Assembly: GCA_963667675.1 (NCBI GenBank)
Contig: OY763929.1
Location: 1,860,001-1,924,000 of the forward strand
Length of the DNA stretch: 64,000 nt
Direction of reading: 5' to 3'
Source: G963667675 sp963667675
Lineage (GTDB): Bacteria > Chloroflexota > Dehalococcoidia > Lucifugimonadales > UBA3495
Under the pieces are notes generated by a model that made no database searches, was not told the DNA's origin, and saw only the letters and a list, made by a program, of their open reading frames with translations. Shown in pieces: positions 42,423 through 53,392 of this stretch (the first letter of the stretch is position 1; each line of letters begins with the position of its first letter). The translations under genes were made by a program, and so were the position numbers.

Positions 42423-45400
42423 TGGAAGAACTCTTCGGCGTTTCCATGAATATCATCATGGTCGCCTTACTGGTGATTCTCATCCCCTCGTTGGCGGTAG
42501 TCGCCGTCATGGCGTGGCGCAACCGGGTGATGCTGAAGATGGGGTTGCGCAACATCCCCAGGCGGCCCGCCCAGACCGTCCTTATCATCCTGGGAATCAT
42601 GATAAGCACGTTGATCATGGCCGCCGCTTTCGGAACCGGCGACACCATCAGCTACTCCATACGAATCGAGGCCATAAAGGCCCTGGGGACCATTGACGAG
42701 GTCATATCCTTGCCCAGGGCGTCGGAAGACGACAACTTCGGCAGCCAGCCTTACATGCCCTTTGACCGGTTCCTTCAACTGAGTGAGGAGACGGCCGGCA
42801 TAGAAAACATCGACGGCCTGGGGCCGGGTATTGCGGAATTCGCTCCCGTGCTGAACCCCCGCACATCCCTCAGCGAAGGAAACATGCGAATCGTGGGGGT
42901 GTTCCCGGACTCGGTAGCCGAGTTTGGCGGCCTGAACCTTTCTTCCGGGGGTTCCGCCAGGATCGAAGACCTGGGTTCGGAGCACGTCTACCTGAACGAT
43001 GACGCCGCCGAGGAGTTGGACGCCGTAGAGGGCGACGAAGTCCGAATTTTCCTGGGCGACGAGGAGTTGACCTTCCGGGTGTTGGGAATCCTGGAGCCGG
43101 GAGGGCTGGCCGGACCCGACCCAACGCTGGCGATGCCTCTGGAACGCGCGCAGGCGGTCTTTGGCCGGGAGGGGCAGATTAACTCCATAGCTGTATCCAA
43201 CAAGGGGGGAGTATTCTCGGGCGCAGAGCACAGCGAGGAAGTGACCCGGCAACTCCGGGTCCTGTTCGCCGACCCGCAGGTTGCCGAAGAACTCAAGCTC
43301 CTTTTGATGGGGGCCGACGCTCTCGACGCCCTGGAGCGTCGGGAACAAGACCTGACCGGCTCTCTGCAGGCGGAGCTCGCCTCTGTACGGGCGGAACTGG
43401 CAAAGGACGGCGTCAGCGATAAGCTTATCAGCCTCCTGGCCGACAGGCAGGTCTCAGAGGAGATATTGGAAGCCCTGGGCAGCGGCGGCCTGAGGGACGC
43501 GGAGCGGCAGGCGGTAACACTGTTCGACGATCTGGGCGAGTTGAGCATCATTGACATAAAGGCCCAACTCATTGAAATCGCGGACGAAGCGGGCGGACAG
43601 GTCACCACCTTCTTTGTAATCTTCGGCCTGTTTTCCATCATGGTGGGCGTGCTGCTGATATTCCTGATATTCGTAATGCTGGCGGCAGCCCGGCGCACCG
43701 AAATGGGCATGGCCCGGGCTGTGGGGGCAAGGCGGAGACACCTGGTGCAGATGTTCGTTTTCGAGGGGAGCGCCTACGCCCTGGTGTCCGGCGCGGTAGG
43801 GGTAGTCTTGGGCCTGGTGGCCAGCGCCCTTATCGTGGCCATAGTCAACCGGATTTTTGCCTCAACCTCGGGTTTCGAGGACTTCCAGATGACCCGTCAC
43901 TTCGAGGCGCGCAGCGTCGTTGTCGCCTACTGCCTGGGGACGTTCATTACACTGGCGACGGTGGGAGTGTCGGCATACCGGGTAAGCCGGACCAATATCG
44001 TGGCCGCGGTGCGGGGTCTCCCGGACACGGCTGCCGTCGATACCAAGGGATGGCGGGAGATTGCCCTGGCGCCGGCCCTGGCGGCGCTGCGCCCCTTCCG
44101 GCTGACCGGACGCGGCGGCTCGGCCCTGCTGGCCCTGCAGCCCTTAACGTCTCTGGGCTACCTTGCTCAAGCCTGGTGGGCCGCGCTGACGGTCCCTATC
44201 ACAATCGTCCAAACATTGGCGCAACTCATATGGAGGCCCTTCAGGCAGGGATGGTTGGCCTTGGCCTTGGGCGTTGTCATCCTCTTCTCGTCCATGCAAT
44301 CGAACGAAATATCCGTCTTCAGGATTGGCGGCGCCCTTACTATCGTAGGGTTGGGGCTTTCAATGCGCTCATTGCTGCGGTCCGCCCAGATGCGGCCCGA
44401 CCTCCGGGACCGCATTGCCTACACCTTCATGGGCGTCCTGATGCTAGCCTTCTGGGTTGTGCCCTTCGGTTGGTTGAGCGCCGTGTTCGGGACATTGGAG
44501 GGCGGCGGGCCGGAGTTGTTCTTCATTTCAGGAATAGCCATGGTCGCGGCGGCGGTCTGGACGGTGATGTACAACGCCGACCTGCTGCTGAAGCTGCTTA
44601 CTTTCATCACCAGGCCGGTGGGAATGTTGCGGCCGGTGCTGGTGACCGCCGTGGCCTATCCCATGAGCTCCAAGTTCCGCACCGGGCTTACCCTCGCCAT
44701 GTTCGCCTTGGTGATATTCACCCTGATAGTGATGTCCATCCTGACCAGGGCCTTCAGCACCGCAGCGGCCGACGTTGAAACCAGCACCCTTGGATGGGAC
44801 ATAGAGGGGTCGGTGAACTTCAACACGCCCATTGAAGATATACGGCAGGCAATCGCCGACCATCCCGATTTGAGCCCGGCCGATTTCGAGGCCGTCGGCG
44901 GCTACACCACCATACCCATAGAGGCCCGCCAGCCGGGAGCGGAAAACCAGCGTTGGAGATGGTACGCGGTCAGGGCCGCCAGCGACGACTTCCTGGACGC
45001 GGCGGGCGGGAAGCTGAAGATAATTGCCGACGGCTACGGCGACACAGCGGAAGAGGTGTGGCAAGCCCTGAAAGACGACTCCAGCCTGGCCGTGGTGGAC
45101 GCGCTGGCGGTGCCCAGCCGGTCCAGGTTCGATGACAGTGAAGTGCCCTTCGCCATGGAAGGCATATTCTATGAGGACGAAAGAATGGACCCCATCGAAC
45201 TGGAGGTACGGGAACCCAACTCCGGCCAGATTGTGAACCTGAAGGTCATCGGCGTACTGGACCAGCTTACCGACGCCTTCGGCCAGATTGGAGTCGGGAT
45301 GTTCGTTTCCAAGAGCGCGCTGGACGACGCTATTTCCTTCCAGATTCCCATCACCACCTACAGGTTCAGGGTTGCGCCGGGGGTGGACCTGCCCCAGACC

Positions 45401-45892
45401 GCTAATGCCGTCGAAGCCGCCTTCCAGAAACATGGCATGGAGACGGAGGTGCTGGAGGAATTGGTGGATGAAGCGGCTGCGGCCAACCGCGCTTTCAACT
45501 ATTTGTTTACCGGCTTTATGGGCTTGGGGCTGCTGGTAGGTATCGCGGCGGTGGGAGTAATCAGCTTGCGGGCCGTGGTGGAAAGGCGGCAGCAAATAGG
45601 AGCGCAGCGGGCCATCGGCTACCGCCGCCGGATGATTCAGCTTAGCTTCCTGTTCGAGTCCTCCTTCGTAGTGCTGCTGGGGGTGGCCATCGGCGTGGGC
45701 CTGGGAACAGTCATCTCCTACAACATAGTTAGCGAAATCAGGAACGAACTCGAGTCCATCCAGTTCTCCATTCCCTGGCTGCAGATAGGAATAATCGTGG
45801 CGGTGGCTTACCTTTTCTCGTTGTTGACCACCTACCTGCCGGCCCGCCAGGCCTCAAGAATCTATCCCGCCGAGGCACTGCGGTACGAGTAG
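42422..45892 (+). CDS. Large FtsX/MacB-family ABC permease
   Basis: A 1156-residue permease, roughly twice the size of a simple MacB permease. A first membrane segment (about residues 12-30) and RNIPRRPAQTVLIILGIMIST are followed by an extracellular MacB-like domain, then an FtsX domain (about 395-540), a middle group of membrane segments (about 570-740), a second extracellular domain and a second FtsX domain (about 1020-1150) ending ARQASRIYPAEALRYE. This two-FtsX plan is seen in long YknZ/lipoprotein-release-like permeases. Each half can contribute four helices, so one polypeptide may replace a homodimer. It starts at ATG 42422, overlapping the ATPase stop codon. Confidence 0.88.
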   Translation: MEELFGVSMNIIMVALLVILIPSLAVVAVMAWRNRVMLKMGLRNIPRRPAQTVLIILGIMISTLIMAAAFGTGDTISYSIRIEAIKALGTIDEVISLPRASEDDNFGSQPYMPFDRFLQLSEETAGIENIDGLGPGIAEFAPVLNPRTSLSEGNMRIVGVFPDSVAEFGGLNLSSGGSARIEDLGSEHVYLNDDAAEELDAVEGDEVRIFLGDEELTFRVLGILEPGGLAGPDPTLAMPLERAQAVFGREGQINSIAVSNKGGVFSGAEHSEEVTRQLRVLFADPQVAEELKLLLMGADALDALERREQDLTGSLQAELASVRAELAKDGVSDKLISLLADRQVSEEILEALGSGGLRDAERQAVTLFDDLGELSIIDIKAQLIEIADEAGGQVTTFFVIFGLFSIMVGVLLIFLIFVMLAAARRTEMGMARAVGARRRHLVQMFVFEGSAYALVSGAVGVVLGLVASALIVAIVNRIFASTSGFEDFQMTRHFEARSVVVAYCLGTFITLATVGVSAYRVSRTNIVAAVRGLPDTAAVDTKGWREIALAPALAALRPFRLTGRGGSALLALQPLTSLGYLAQAWWAALTVPITIVQTLAQLIWRPFRQGWLALALGVVILFSSMQSNEISVFRIGGALTIVGLGLSMRSLLRSAQMRPDLRDRIAYTFMGVLMLAFWVVPFGWLSAVFGTLEGGGPELFFISGIAMVAAAVWTVMYNADLLLKLLTFITRPVGMLRPVLVTAVAYPMSSKFRTGLTLAMFALVIFTLIVMSILTRAFSTAAADVETSTLGWDIEGSVNFNTPIEDIRQAIADHPDLSPADFEAVGGYTTIPIEARQPGAENQRWRWYAVRAASDDFLDAAGGKLKIIADGYGDTAEEVWQALKDDSSLAVVDALAVPSRSRFDDSEVPFAMEGIFYEDERMDPIELEVREPNSGQIVNLKVIGVLDQLTDAFGQIGVGMFVSKSALDDAISFQIPITTYRFRVAPGVDLPQTANAVEAAFQKHGMETEVLEELVDEAAAANRAFNYLFTGFMGLGLLVGIAAVGVISLRAVVERRQQIGAQRAIGYRRRMIQLSFLFESSFVVLLGVAIGVGLGTVISYNIVSEIRNELESIQFSIPWLQIGIIVAVAYLFSLLTTYLPARQASRIYPAEALRYE

Positions 45893-45920
45893 CCGCCGAC
45901 GGCAGGACACATAACGCACG

Positions 45921-47135
45921 GTGGACTCGAAAGACTACGACGTGGTGATTGTCGGGGGCGGCATAGTCGGCCTCTCCACTGCCATGCAACTCAAAAGCGA
46001 GTATCCCGGCTGGCGGGTTGCAGTAGCGGAAAAAGAGGCCGCCATTGCCCGCCACCAGACTGGCCACAACAGCGGGGTGATTCATTCGGGTATCTACTAC
46101 CGGCCGGACTCCCAAAAGGCCAGGTTTTGCGTCGCGGGAGTCCAAGCCTTGCTGCGCTTTTGCGACGAAAACGAGATCGAGTACGAGCAGTGCGGCAAGG
46201 TCATAGTCGCCACTGCCGAGGAAGAACTGGGGAGGCTGAATGACCTCTACCAGCGAGGCGCCGCCAACGGGGTGCAGGGGCTGGAAATGATCGGGCCGGA
46301 GCGGCTCAGGGAAATCGAACCCCACGCCGCGGGCGTCCAGGCCCTGTGGTCGCCGACCACGGGCATCATCGACTACCAGAAAGTCGCCGCGGCCTACGCC
46401 GCCCGGTTCCAAGAGAACGGGGGCGAAGTCTACACCAGCGCGCCGGTCACGCGGATAACCCGCTATGCCGGTGGGGTGGCATTGGAGACGCCCGCCGGCG
46501 ATCTGAATGCCAAGCACGTTATCAACTGCGCCGGCCTGCACGCCGACCGCGTCGCCGAGACGATGGGCGAGCGTCTGGACGTTAGAATCATCCCCTTCCG
46601 CGGCGAGTACTTCACCCTGCAGCCGGAGCGGAACGGCCTGGTCAACGGACTGATATACCCGGTCCCGGACCCCAGGTTCCCTTTCTTGGGAGTCCACTAC
46701 ACCCGGACTATTCAGGGACAGGTGGAGGCTGGGCCCAACGCCGTGCTGGCCCTGGGCCGTGAAGGCTACCGGAAATCAAATATCAGCCCGCGAGACTCCT
46801 GGGGAACGTTTACTTTCCCAGGCTTTTGGAAGATGTCGGCCAGGCACTGGCGGGTGGGCGTAAGTGAAATGCGGCGTTCTTACAGCAAGAAACGGTTCGT
46901 CCGCGACCTGCAACGCCTGTTGCCGGAGATTAAAGAGCGGGACTTGGCTCCAGGCGGCTCCGGCGTGCGCGCCCAGGCGGTGGCCCGGAACGGGGCCATA
47001 CTCGACGACTTCCACATCCTCCGGGGGCGTGAAGCAATCCACGTCCTCAACGCCCCGTCGCCGGGGGCAACGTCGTCCCTGGCCATAGGCGCCCACATCG
47101 TTGAACTGGCTGCCGAGACGTTTGGCACCCCCTAG
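45921..47135 (+). CDS. lhgO: L-2-hydroxyglutarate oxidase-like FAD enzyme
   Basis: Oxidises L-2-hydroxyglutarate to 2-oxoglutarate in known homologs. The 404-residue protein has the FAD-binding VVIVGGGIVGLSTAMQL, the family motif TGHNSGVIHSGIYYRP (about residues 50-65), TGIIDYQKVAAAYA, and PFRGEYFTL with VPDPRFPFLGVHYTR, all strong LhgO features. The start is GTG. It sits 28 bases after the ABC permease. It belongs to the DAO family, and the substrate is inferred from the motif pattern. Confidence 0.88.
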   Translation: MDSKDYDVVIVGGGIVGLSTAMQLKSEYPGWRVAVAEKEAAIARHQTGHNSGVIHSGIYYRPDSQKARFCVAGVQALLRFCDENEIEYEQCGKVIVATAEEELGRLNDLYQRGAANGVQGLEMIGPERLREIEPHAAGVQALWSPTTGIIDYQKVAAAYAARFQENGGEVYTSAPVTRITRYAGGVALETPAGDLNAKHVINCAGLHADRVAETMGERLDVRIIPFRGEYFTLQPERNGLVNGLIYPVPDPRFPFLGVHYTRTIQGQVEAGPNAVLALGREGYRKSNISPRDSWGTFTFPGFWKMSARHWRVGVSEMRRSYSKKRFVRDLQRLLPEIKERDLAPGGSGVRAQAVARNGAILDDFHILRGREAIHVLNAPSPGATSSLAIGAHIVELAAETFGTP

Positions 47136-47228
47136 CCGCAAAGTTGATAGGCCATAGGGCGACGGCTATAATCCAGCGAATCCTAACCGGCTGGTTAAGG
47201 ACCCTATGACCCACTTCGCCCAACCTCG

Positions 47229-48140
47229 GTGCCATACCCTCGTCACCCGCGTAAGGCAGACGCCGCCGTGGTAAGCCTGGACCGTCAGGAACGCCTGGAG
47301 CTTGACCTGGGCTCTTGGCAGGTGAGCGAGGAGTTCGTTGCCGCATACCTGGAGGCCGTCGGCGACGGGTCGCCTGTCTGCTTTGAGCACCGGTTGGCCC
47401 CGCCGCTGGCATTGGCGGCCAGGGGGCTGGGTGGATTGCTCGAGAAACTGGAACTTCCGCCCGGCGCTATCCACAGCGTCCAGGAAATAGAGACCAAGCA
47501 GCCCGTTCCATTTGGCGCAGAGGTGACCGCACAGGCCGTTGTCGGCCCATCCAGGCGCAGGGGCGGCATGGAACTGTTGGCCGTCAATCTGAGCCTCCAG
47601 GACGGCAAGGGAGCCACCGCGTTGGAAAGCAAGAGCACCGTGTTGGTGCTTGATCGGTTATCCGAGGCGACCGCGATCAGCGAAAGGCCGGCCCGAGAGG
47701 AGAAGGGCAGCACCGCCAAGGCTGGCGGCCACTACGCGCAGGCAACGGCCCTGCCGGGGGTGACAAGAACCGTCACCCAGGCGCAACTCGATGCTTACGC
47801 CGAGGTGTCGGGAGACCGTAACCCCCTGCACCTGGACGCGGCATTCGCGGCCACCACCATGTTCGGCGGAATCATCGCCCACGGAATGTTGACTCTGGCC
47901 TTCATATCAGAGATGATGGCCCTTAAATTTGGCAGGGCATGGCTTGAGACCGGGGGGTTGAAGGTCCGGTTCAAGGGCGCGGCCCGTCCCGGCGACCGGG
48001 TGGAGACCAGAGGCAATATCACCAAGGAAGAGCCTGTGCCCTCCGGGATGCGGTTGACCTGCAGCGTCTCCGCCCATGAGCCGGAGCAGGGACAAGAGTT
48101 GATTACCGGCTTCGCGACGGTGGAGCTAAAGAATACATAA
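47229..48140 (+). CDS. MaoC-like double-hotdog dehydratase
   Basis: A 303-residue protein. Residues about 25-130 form a divergent hotdog domain and residues about 165-300 a MaoC/R-hydratase domain with the hydratase motif YAEVSGDRNPLHLDAAFAATTMFGGIIAHGML (catalytic Asp and His in DRNPLH) in shorter pieces. Such proteins hydrate or dehydrate acyl-CoA or acyl-ACP. The start GTG 47229 is one choice; GTG 47268 (VSLDRQERL) is another. The gene plsX follows 99 bases later and fabG after it, so a role in fatty acid metabolism is plausible. Confidence 0.78.
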   Translation: MPYPRHPRKADAAVVSLDRQERLELDLGSWQVSEEFVAAYLEAVGDGSPVCFEHRLAPPLALAARGLGGLLEKLELPPGAIHSVQEIETKQPVPFGAEVTAQAVVGPSRRRGGMELLAVNLSLQDGKGATALESKSTVLVLDRLSEATAISERPAREEKGSTAKAGGHYAQATALPGVTRTVTQAQLDAYAEVSGDRNPLHLDAAFAATTMFGGIIAHGMLTLAFISEMMALKFGRAWLETGGLKVRFKGAARPGDRVETRGNITKEEPVPSGMRLTCSVSAHEPEQGQELITGFATVELKNT

Positions 48141-48239
48141 GTCGCCGGCCCAACGCAGCCGGCGATGCTGCATTACATAACGCCTCTCCGGGCCTCGATA
48201 GACCGTGGGCCCCACTGGAATTGTAAGGACACCTTCTTT

Positions 48240-49298
48240 ATGCCCGATGTTACAGGACAAGAGAACCCCACGGTGCGGGTCGCCCTTGACGCCATGGGCG
48301 GCGACTACGGCCCCGAGGAGACGGTCAAAGGTGCGGTCAAAGCGCTGCAAACTGACGACGTAGAGATCCTGCTGGTCGGAGACCCCGACAAGGTCCAAGC
48401 CCAGTTGGCACACCACGACCTGGAAAATGCGTCTATATCGGTGGTCCCGTCGCAGGGAGTAATCGGTGACGACGAGCACCCCTTGCAGGCCATCAGGCAT
48501 AAGCCGGAAGCCTCGGTGCTGGTGGCCACGGGGCTGGTGAAGAAGGGCCGCGCCGACGTGATGGTTTCAATGGGTTCGACGGGAGCGTCGATGGCCAGTT
48601 CGGTGCTGGTCCTGGGCTTGATGGACGGCCTTGACCGCCCCTGCCTGGGAGGGCCGTTCCTGGGCCTGGCGCCCCGCACCGTACTGGTGGACATGGGCAG
48701 CAACGTCGATTGCCGGCCCGTCATGCTCCTCAATTTCGCCGCCCTGGGCGTGGCGTTCGCCCGCAAGTTCCTGGACATCCGGGACCCAAGAGTGGGGCTG
48801 CTAAGCGTCGGCGCCGAAACCGCCAAGGGCAACCGCCAGGTGCAGGAAAGCCACCAGCTATTTAACGACAGCGGCCTTAACTTCGTGGGCAACGTCGAGG
48901 GGATGGACTTCTTCACCGAGAAGGCCGACGTTGTTGTGTGCGACGGCTTCGTGGGCAACATCCTGATGAAGTTTACCGAGGGCCTGGGCAGCGCACTGTT
49001 CCCCTTCCTGGAAAAACAACTTTCGTCCCATCTGGAGCCGCAGGCGATAAAGGCCATTGCTTCAGACCTCTGGCAAGTGACCAACCTGCCCAGGACCATG
49101 GGAGGTCCGCTTTTCGGCGTCAACGGGCCGGTAGTGCTGGGGCACGGCTCATCCAGGGCCGACGGCGTCGCCGGGGCAATTCACACCGGCGTCCAATATG
49201 TTAGCTTAGGCTTGCTGGACAGCATGCGCCAGGAGTTATCCGAAGTCGGCAAGCGCCTCACGGAAGACCCGCAGTCGAACGGGAAGGCCGACGGTTGA
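48240..49298 (+). CDS. plsX: Phosphate acyltransferase PlsX
   Basis: Makes acyl-phosphate from acyl-ACP for phospholipid synthesis. The 352-residue protein begins with the typical RVALDAMGGDYGPEETVKGA and has SMGSTGASMASSVLVLG, VDMGSNVDCRP, LLSVGAETAKGN, VGNVEGMDFF and DGFVGNILMKFTEG. I start at ATG 48240, since the longer upstream frame is not family-like. fabG follows with the usual fab-cluster logic, but fabD, fabH and acpP are absent. Confidence 0.93.
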   Translation: MPDVTGQENPTVRVALDAMGGDYGPEETVKGAVKALQTDDVEILLVGDPDKVQAQLAHHDLENASISVVPSQGVIGDDEHPLQAIRHKPEASVLVATGLVKKGRADVMVSMGSTGASMASSVLVLGLMDGLDRPCLGGPFLGLAPRTVLVDMGSNVDCRPVMLLNFAALGVAFARKFLDIRDPRVGLLSVGAETAKGNRQVQESHQLFNDSGLNFVGNVEGMDFFTEKADVVVCDGFVGNILMKFTEGLGSALFPFLEKQLSSHLEPQAIKAIASDLWQVTNLPRTMGGPLFGVNGPVVLGHGSSRADGVAGAIHTGVQYVSLGLLDSMRQELSEVGKRLTEDPQSNGKADG

Positions 49299-49303
49299 AG
49301 CCT

Positions 49304-50059
49304 ATGGGCAACCCAGGCGAGTTGACGGGGAAAGTAGCGCTGGTCACGGGAGCATCCCGGGGCATCGGCGCGGCCATCGCCTCCCGCTTGGCCCGGGCCG
49401 GCGCCAAAGTGGCTGTCAACTACCATTTCAGCCGCGACGCCGCCGCCTCGGTGGTAGATGACATTACGTCCGAAGGCGGCGAGGCCCTCCTGTTGGAGGG
49501 TGACGTTTCCCAGGACGGTTTCGCTGAGTCCGCGGTAAAGCAGGTCATAGACCAATGGCAGCGCATCGACATCCTGGTCAACAACGCCGGCATCAACCGC
49601 GACCGCCTGTTGCTGCGCATGAGCCCGGATGAGTGGGACCAGGTGCTGCAAGTCAACCTGCGAGGCGCATTCCTCTGCACCAAGTACGTCCTACCCCACC
49701 TGATAAGGCAGCACAGCGGGCGCGTGGTCAACATCTCCTCAGTCGTCGGCATCAGCGGCAATCCGGGCCAGGCCAACTATGCCGCAGCCAAGGCCGGGCT
49801 GATCGGATTCACCAAGGCCGTAGCCAGGGAGGTGGCGTCCAGGAAAGTCACCATCAATGCCCTGGCGCCCGGCTTCATCACCACCGGGATGGCCGAGGAA
49901 CTGCCGGAGGACACCCGCAAGCAGATAATGGGGCGGATACCTATGGGACAGTTCGGCACCCCGGAGGACGTGGCCGAGGCGGCGCTGTTTCTCTGCACCG
50001 ACGGCGCAGCCTACATCACCGGGCAAGTGCTGGCCATCGACGGCGGCCTTATCGCCTGA
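49304..50059 (+). CDS. fabG: 3-oxoacyl-ACP reductase FabG
   Basis: Reduces 3-oxoacyl-ACP with NADPH in fatty acid elongation. It has 251 residues from ATG 49304; the frame also opens with TTG at 49295, overlapping the plsX stop codon. Short-chain dehydrogenase motifs are VTGASRGIGAAIA, DILVNNAGINRD, the catalytic Ser in VNISSVVGISGNPGQ, YAAAKAGLIGFTKA (Tyr and Lys), and NALAPGFITTGM. The end GQVLAIDGGLIA is typical of FabG. Pairing with plsX supports the fatty acid role over a general SDR. Confidence 0.92.
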   Translation: MGNPGELTGKVALVTGASRGIGAAIASRLARAGAKVAVNYHFSRDAAASVVDDITSEGGEALLLEGDVSQDGFAESAVKQVIDQWQRIDILVNNAGINRDRLLLRMSPDEWDQVLQVNLRGAFLCTKYVLPHLIRQHSGRVVNISSVVGISGNPGQANYAAAKAGLIGFTKAVAREVASRKVTINALAPGFITTGMAEELPEDTRKQIMGRIPMGQFGTPEDVAEAALFLCTDGAAYITGQVLAIDGGLIA

Positions 50060-50145
50060 CGAGGCCTTCTCTCTATTCCGTTCTTGATTCATCCCGCCGC
50101 CCCAAAATAGTCTCGGCCCACCATACCAAGGCCCCCGGAGGTCCC

Positions 50146-51108
50146 ATGGCCCTAGACCGCGCCACGGTCAAATTTCTGGAACAACTGGGCGAAGCCGGCG
50201 GCAAGCCCCTGAACGAATGCACCCCGCAAGAGGTGCGGGCCTTGGGGCCCATGTGGGCTGAATTCAACGGCCCCGCCCCGGAAATGGCGCGGGTCGAGGA
50301 GCACGCAGTCCAGACGCCCGACGGCCAAGTCCCCCTCCGGGTCCTGACTCCCATTCCGCAGCCCCTGGGAGTGGTGGTCTACTACCACGGCGGCGGTTGG
50401 GTTGCTGGTTCCATCGACGAGTCCGACACCATGGCCAGGAAGCTGGCGGAACGCACGTCCTGCGCCTTCGTCCTGGTCGAGTACCGCCTGGCCCCGGAGC
50501 ACCCATATCCGGCGGCGGTCGACGACTCGTATGCAGCGTTGGAATGGGTCGGCAGCCACCGGGGCGATATTGCCGGACATGACGCCCCGCTGATGGTCGC
50601 CGGGGACAGCGCCGGCGGGAACCTGGCAGCGGTGATGGCCATGCGGGCCCGCGACCGCGGCGGGCCTGACATAGCCTTGCAGGTCCTCATATACCCGGTC
50701 ACCGACGCCGATTTCAGCCGCCGTTCCTATGACGATTCCGGCGCAGGCCCCTACAGCGGCCAGTTGCTTTCCCGTGAAGCCATGAGTTGGTACTGGGACC
50801 ACTACCTGCCGAAACTGTCCCGCCGCACCGAGCCGGACGCCTCTCCCCTACGCTCCGCCGATTTCTCCGGCCTCCCCCCGGCTGTTATACTGACTGCAGA
50901 GCACGACGTGCTAAGGGACGAGGGCGAGGCTTACGCTGAGGCCCTGCAGGCCGCCGGCGTGCCGGTGGAGTCCAAGAGATACCCTGGCCAGATGCACGGG
51001 TTCTTCACCACGCTGGCGCTGCCCGGCAGCGAGTTGGGCTTCCAGCAGGTCGTGGTTGCGGCGCGGGCGTGTATTGCCAGGGAGCGCAAGGCCCGCCGCT
51101 TTCGATAG
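50146..51108 (+). CDS. Alpha/beta hydrolase, hormone-sensitive lipase family
   Basis: A 320-residue esterase of the HSL (family IV) type. The oxyanion motif YYHGGGWVAGS, nucleophile elbow VAGDSAGGNLAAV, the catalytic acid in TAEHDVLRDEGE and His in PGQMHGFF are all present. The ATG at 50146 has GGAGG five bases upstream. It is followed 49 bases later by the Baeyer-Villiger-type monooxygenase gene. Since such monooxygenases make esters or lactones, the pairing suggests a ketone-to-ester-to-acid route. Confidence 0.9.
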   Translation: MALDRATVKFLEQLGEAGGKPLNECTPQEVRALGPMWAEFNGPAPEMARVEEHAVQTPDGQVPLRVLTPIPQPLGVVVYYHGGGWVAGSIDESDTMARKLAERTSCAFVLVEYRLAPEHPYPAAVDDSYAALEWVGSHRGDIAGHDAPLMVAGDSAGGNLAAVMAMRARDRGGPDIALQVLIYPVTDADFSRRSYDDSGAGPYSGQLLSREAMSWYWDHYLPKLSRRTEPDASPLRSADFSGLPPAVILTAEHDVLRDEGEAYAEALQAAGVPVESKRYPGQMHGFFTTLALPGSELGFQQVVVAARACIARERKARRFR

Positions 51109-51157
51109 AAGACTTCCGGGCAACGGCCGGCCGCCGCCAGTCCCGAGGGCCTTAACG

Positions 51158-52825
<1,668 letters not shown>

Positions 52826-52849
52826 CCCGGCCCATAGGAGTGGTGAAAG

Positions 52850-53371
52850 ATGCCCAACGTAGTGTTGGTGGTGGACATGGTGCGGGGCTTCCTGGAGCCG
52901 GGCCACAACCTGTACTGCGGCGACGAGGCCCGGACGATAATCCCCAATGTGCGTGAGCTAGTGGAGCGGGAGATGCAGGCAGGGTCTCAAGTCCTGTTCG
53001 TCTCCGACCACCACGACCCAGACGACCTGGAGTTCCAGATTTTCCCGGTTCACTGCGTCAAAGGGACGCCGGAAACTGAAGTCATACCGGAGCTTGCCGG
53101 CTTCGTCGACGGCTCCAACGTGATCCCCAAGAACCGCTACAGCGGCTTCTTCAACACCGACCTGGCCCAGCGGCTGGAGCAGCTAAAGCCCGACAAGCTG
53201 GTGGTGTGCGGCGTGTGCACCGACATCTGCGTCATGCACACCACGTCCGACGCCCGCAACCGCGACTACCAGGTGGAAGTTCCCGCCGACTGCGTCGCCT
53301 CTTTCGACCCCGACGCCCACCAATGGGCGTTGCGCCACCTGCAGAGGATATTGGGGGCAAGAGTAGTCTAG
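52850..53371 (+). CDS. Isochorismatase-family cysteine hydrolase
   Basis: A 173-residue hydrolase of the nicotinamidase/isochorismatase fold. The catalytic triad is visible: Asp in VVDMVRGF (about residue 9), Lys in NVIPKNRYSGF and Cys in CGVCTDICVMHT. The nearest relatives by pattern are nicotinamidase-like proteins (HCVKGTPETEVIPEL is typical), so an amide substrate is likely. It begins 24 bases after the monooxygenase stop codon and may be co-transcribed with it. Confidence 0.85.
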   Translation: MPNVVLVVDMVRGFLEPGHNLYCGDEARTIIPNVRELVEREMQAGSQVLFVSDHHDPDDLEFQIFPVHCVKGTPETEVIPELAGFVDGSNVIPKNRYSGFFNTDLAQRLEQLKPDKLVVCGVCTDICVMHTTSDARNRDYQVEVPADCVASFDPDAHQWALRHLQRILGARVV

Positions 53372-53392
53372 GAGACTTCTGGTTTAAGACTC

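Noticed and set aside
44050..45595. Long frames in other phases within the ABC permease gene
   Set aside because: They lack plausible starts and hydrophobic pattern; the 1156-residue permease explains the region.
48141..48239. GC-rich hairpin CGCCGGC/GCCGGCG before plsX as a terminator
   Set aside because: No T-tract follows and the stem is only seven pairs; it is weak evidence for a terminator.
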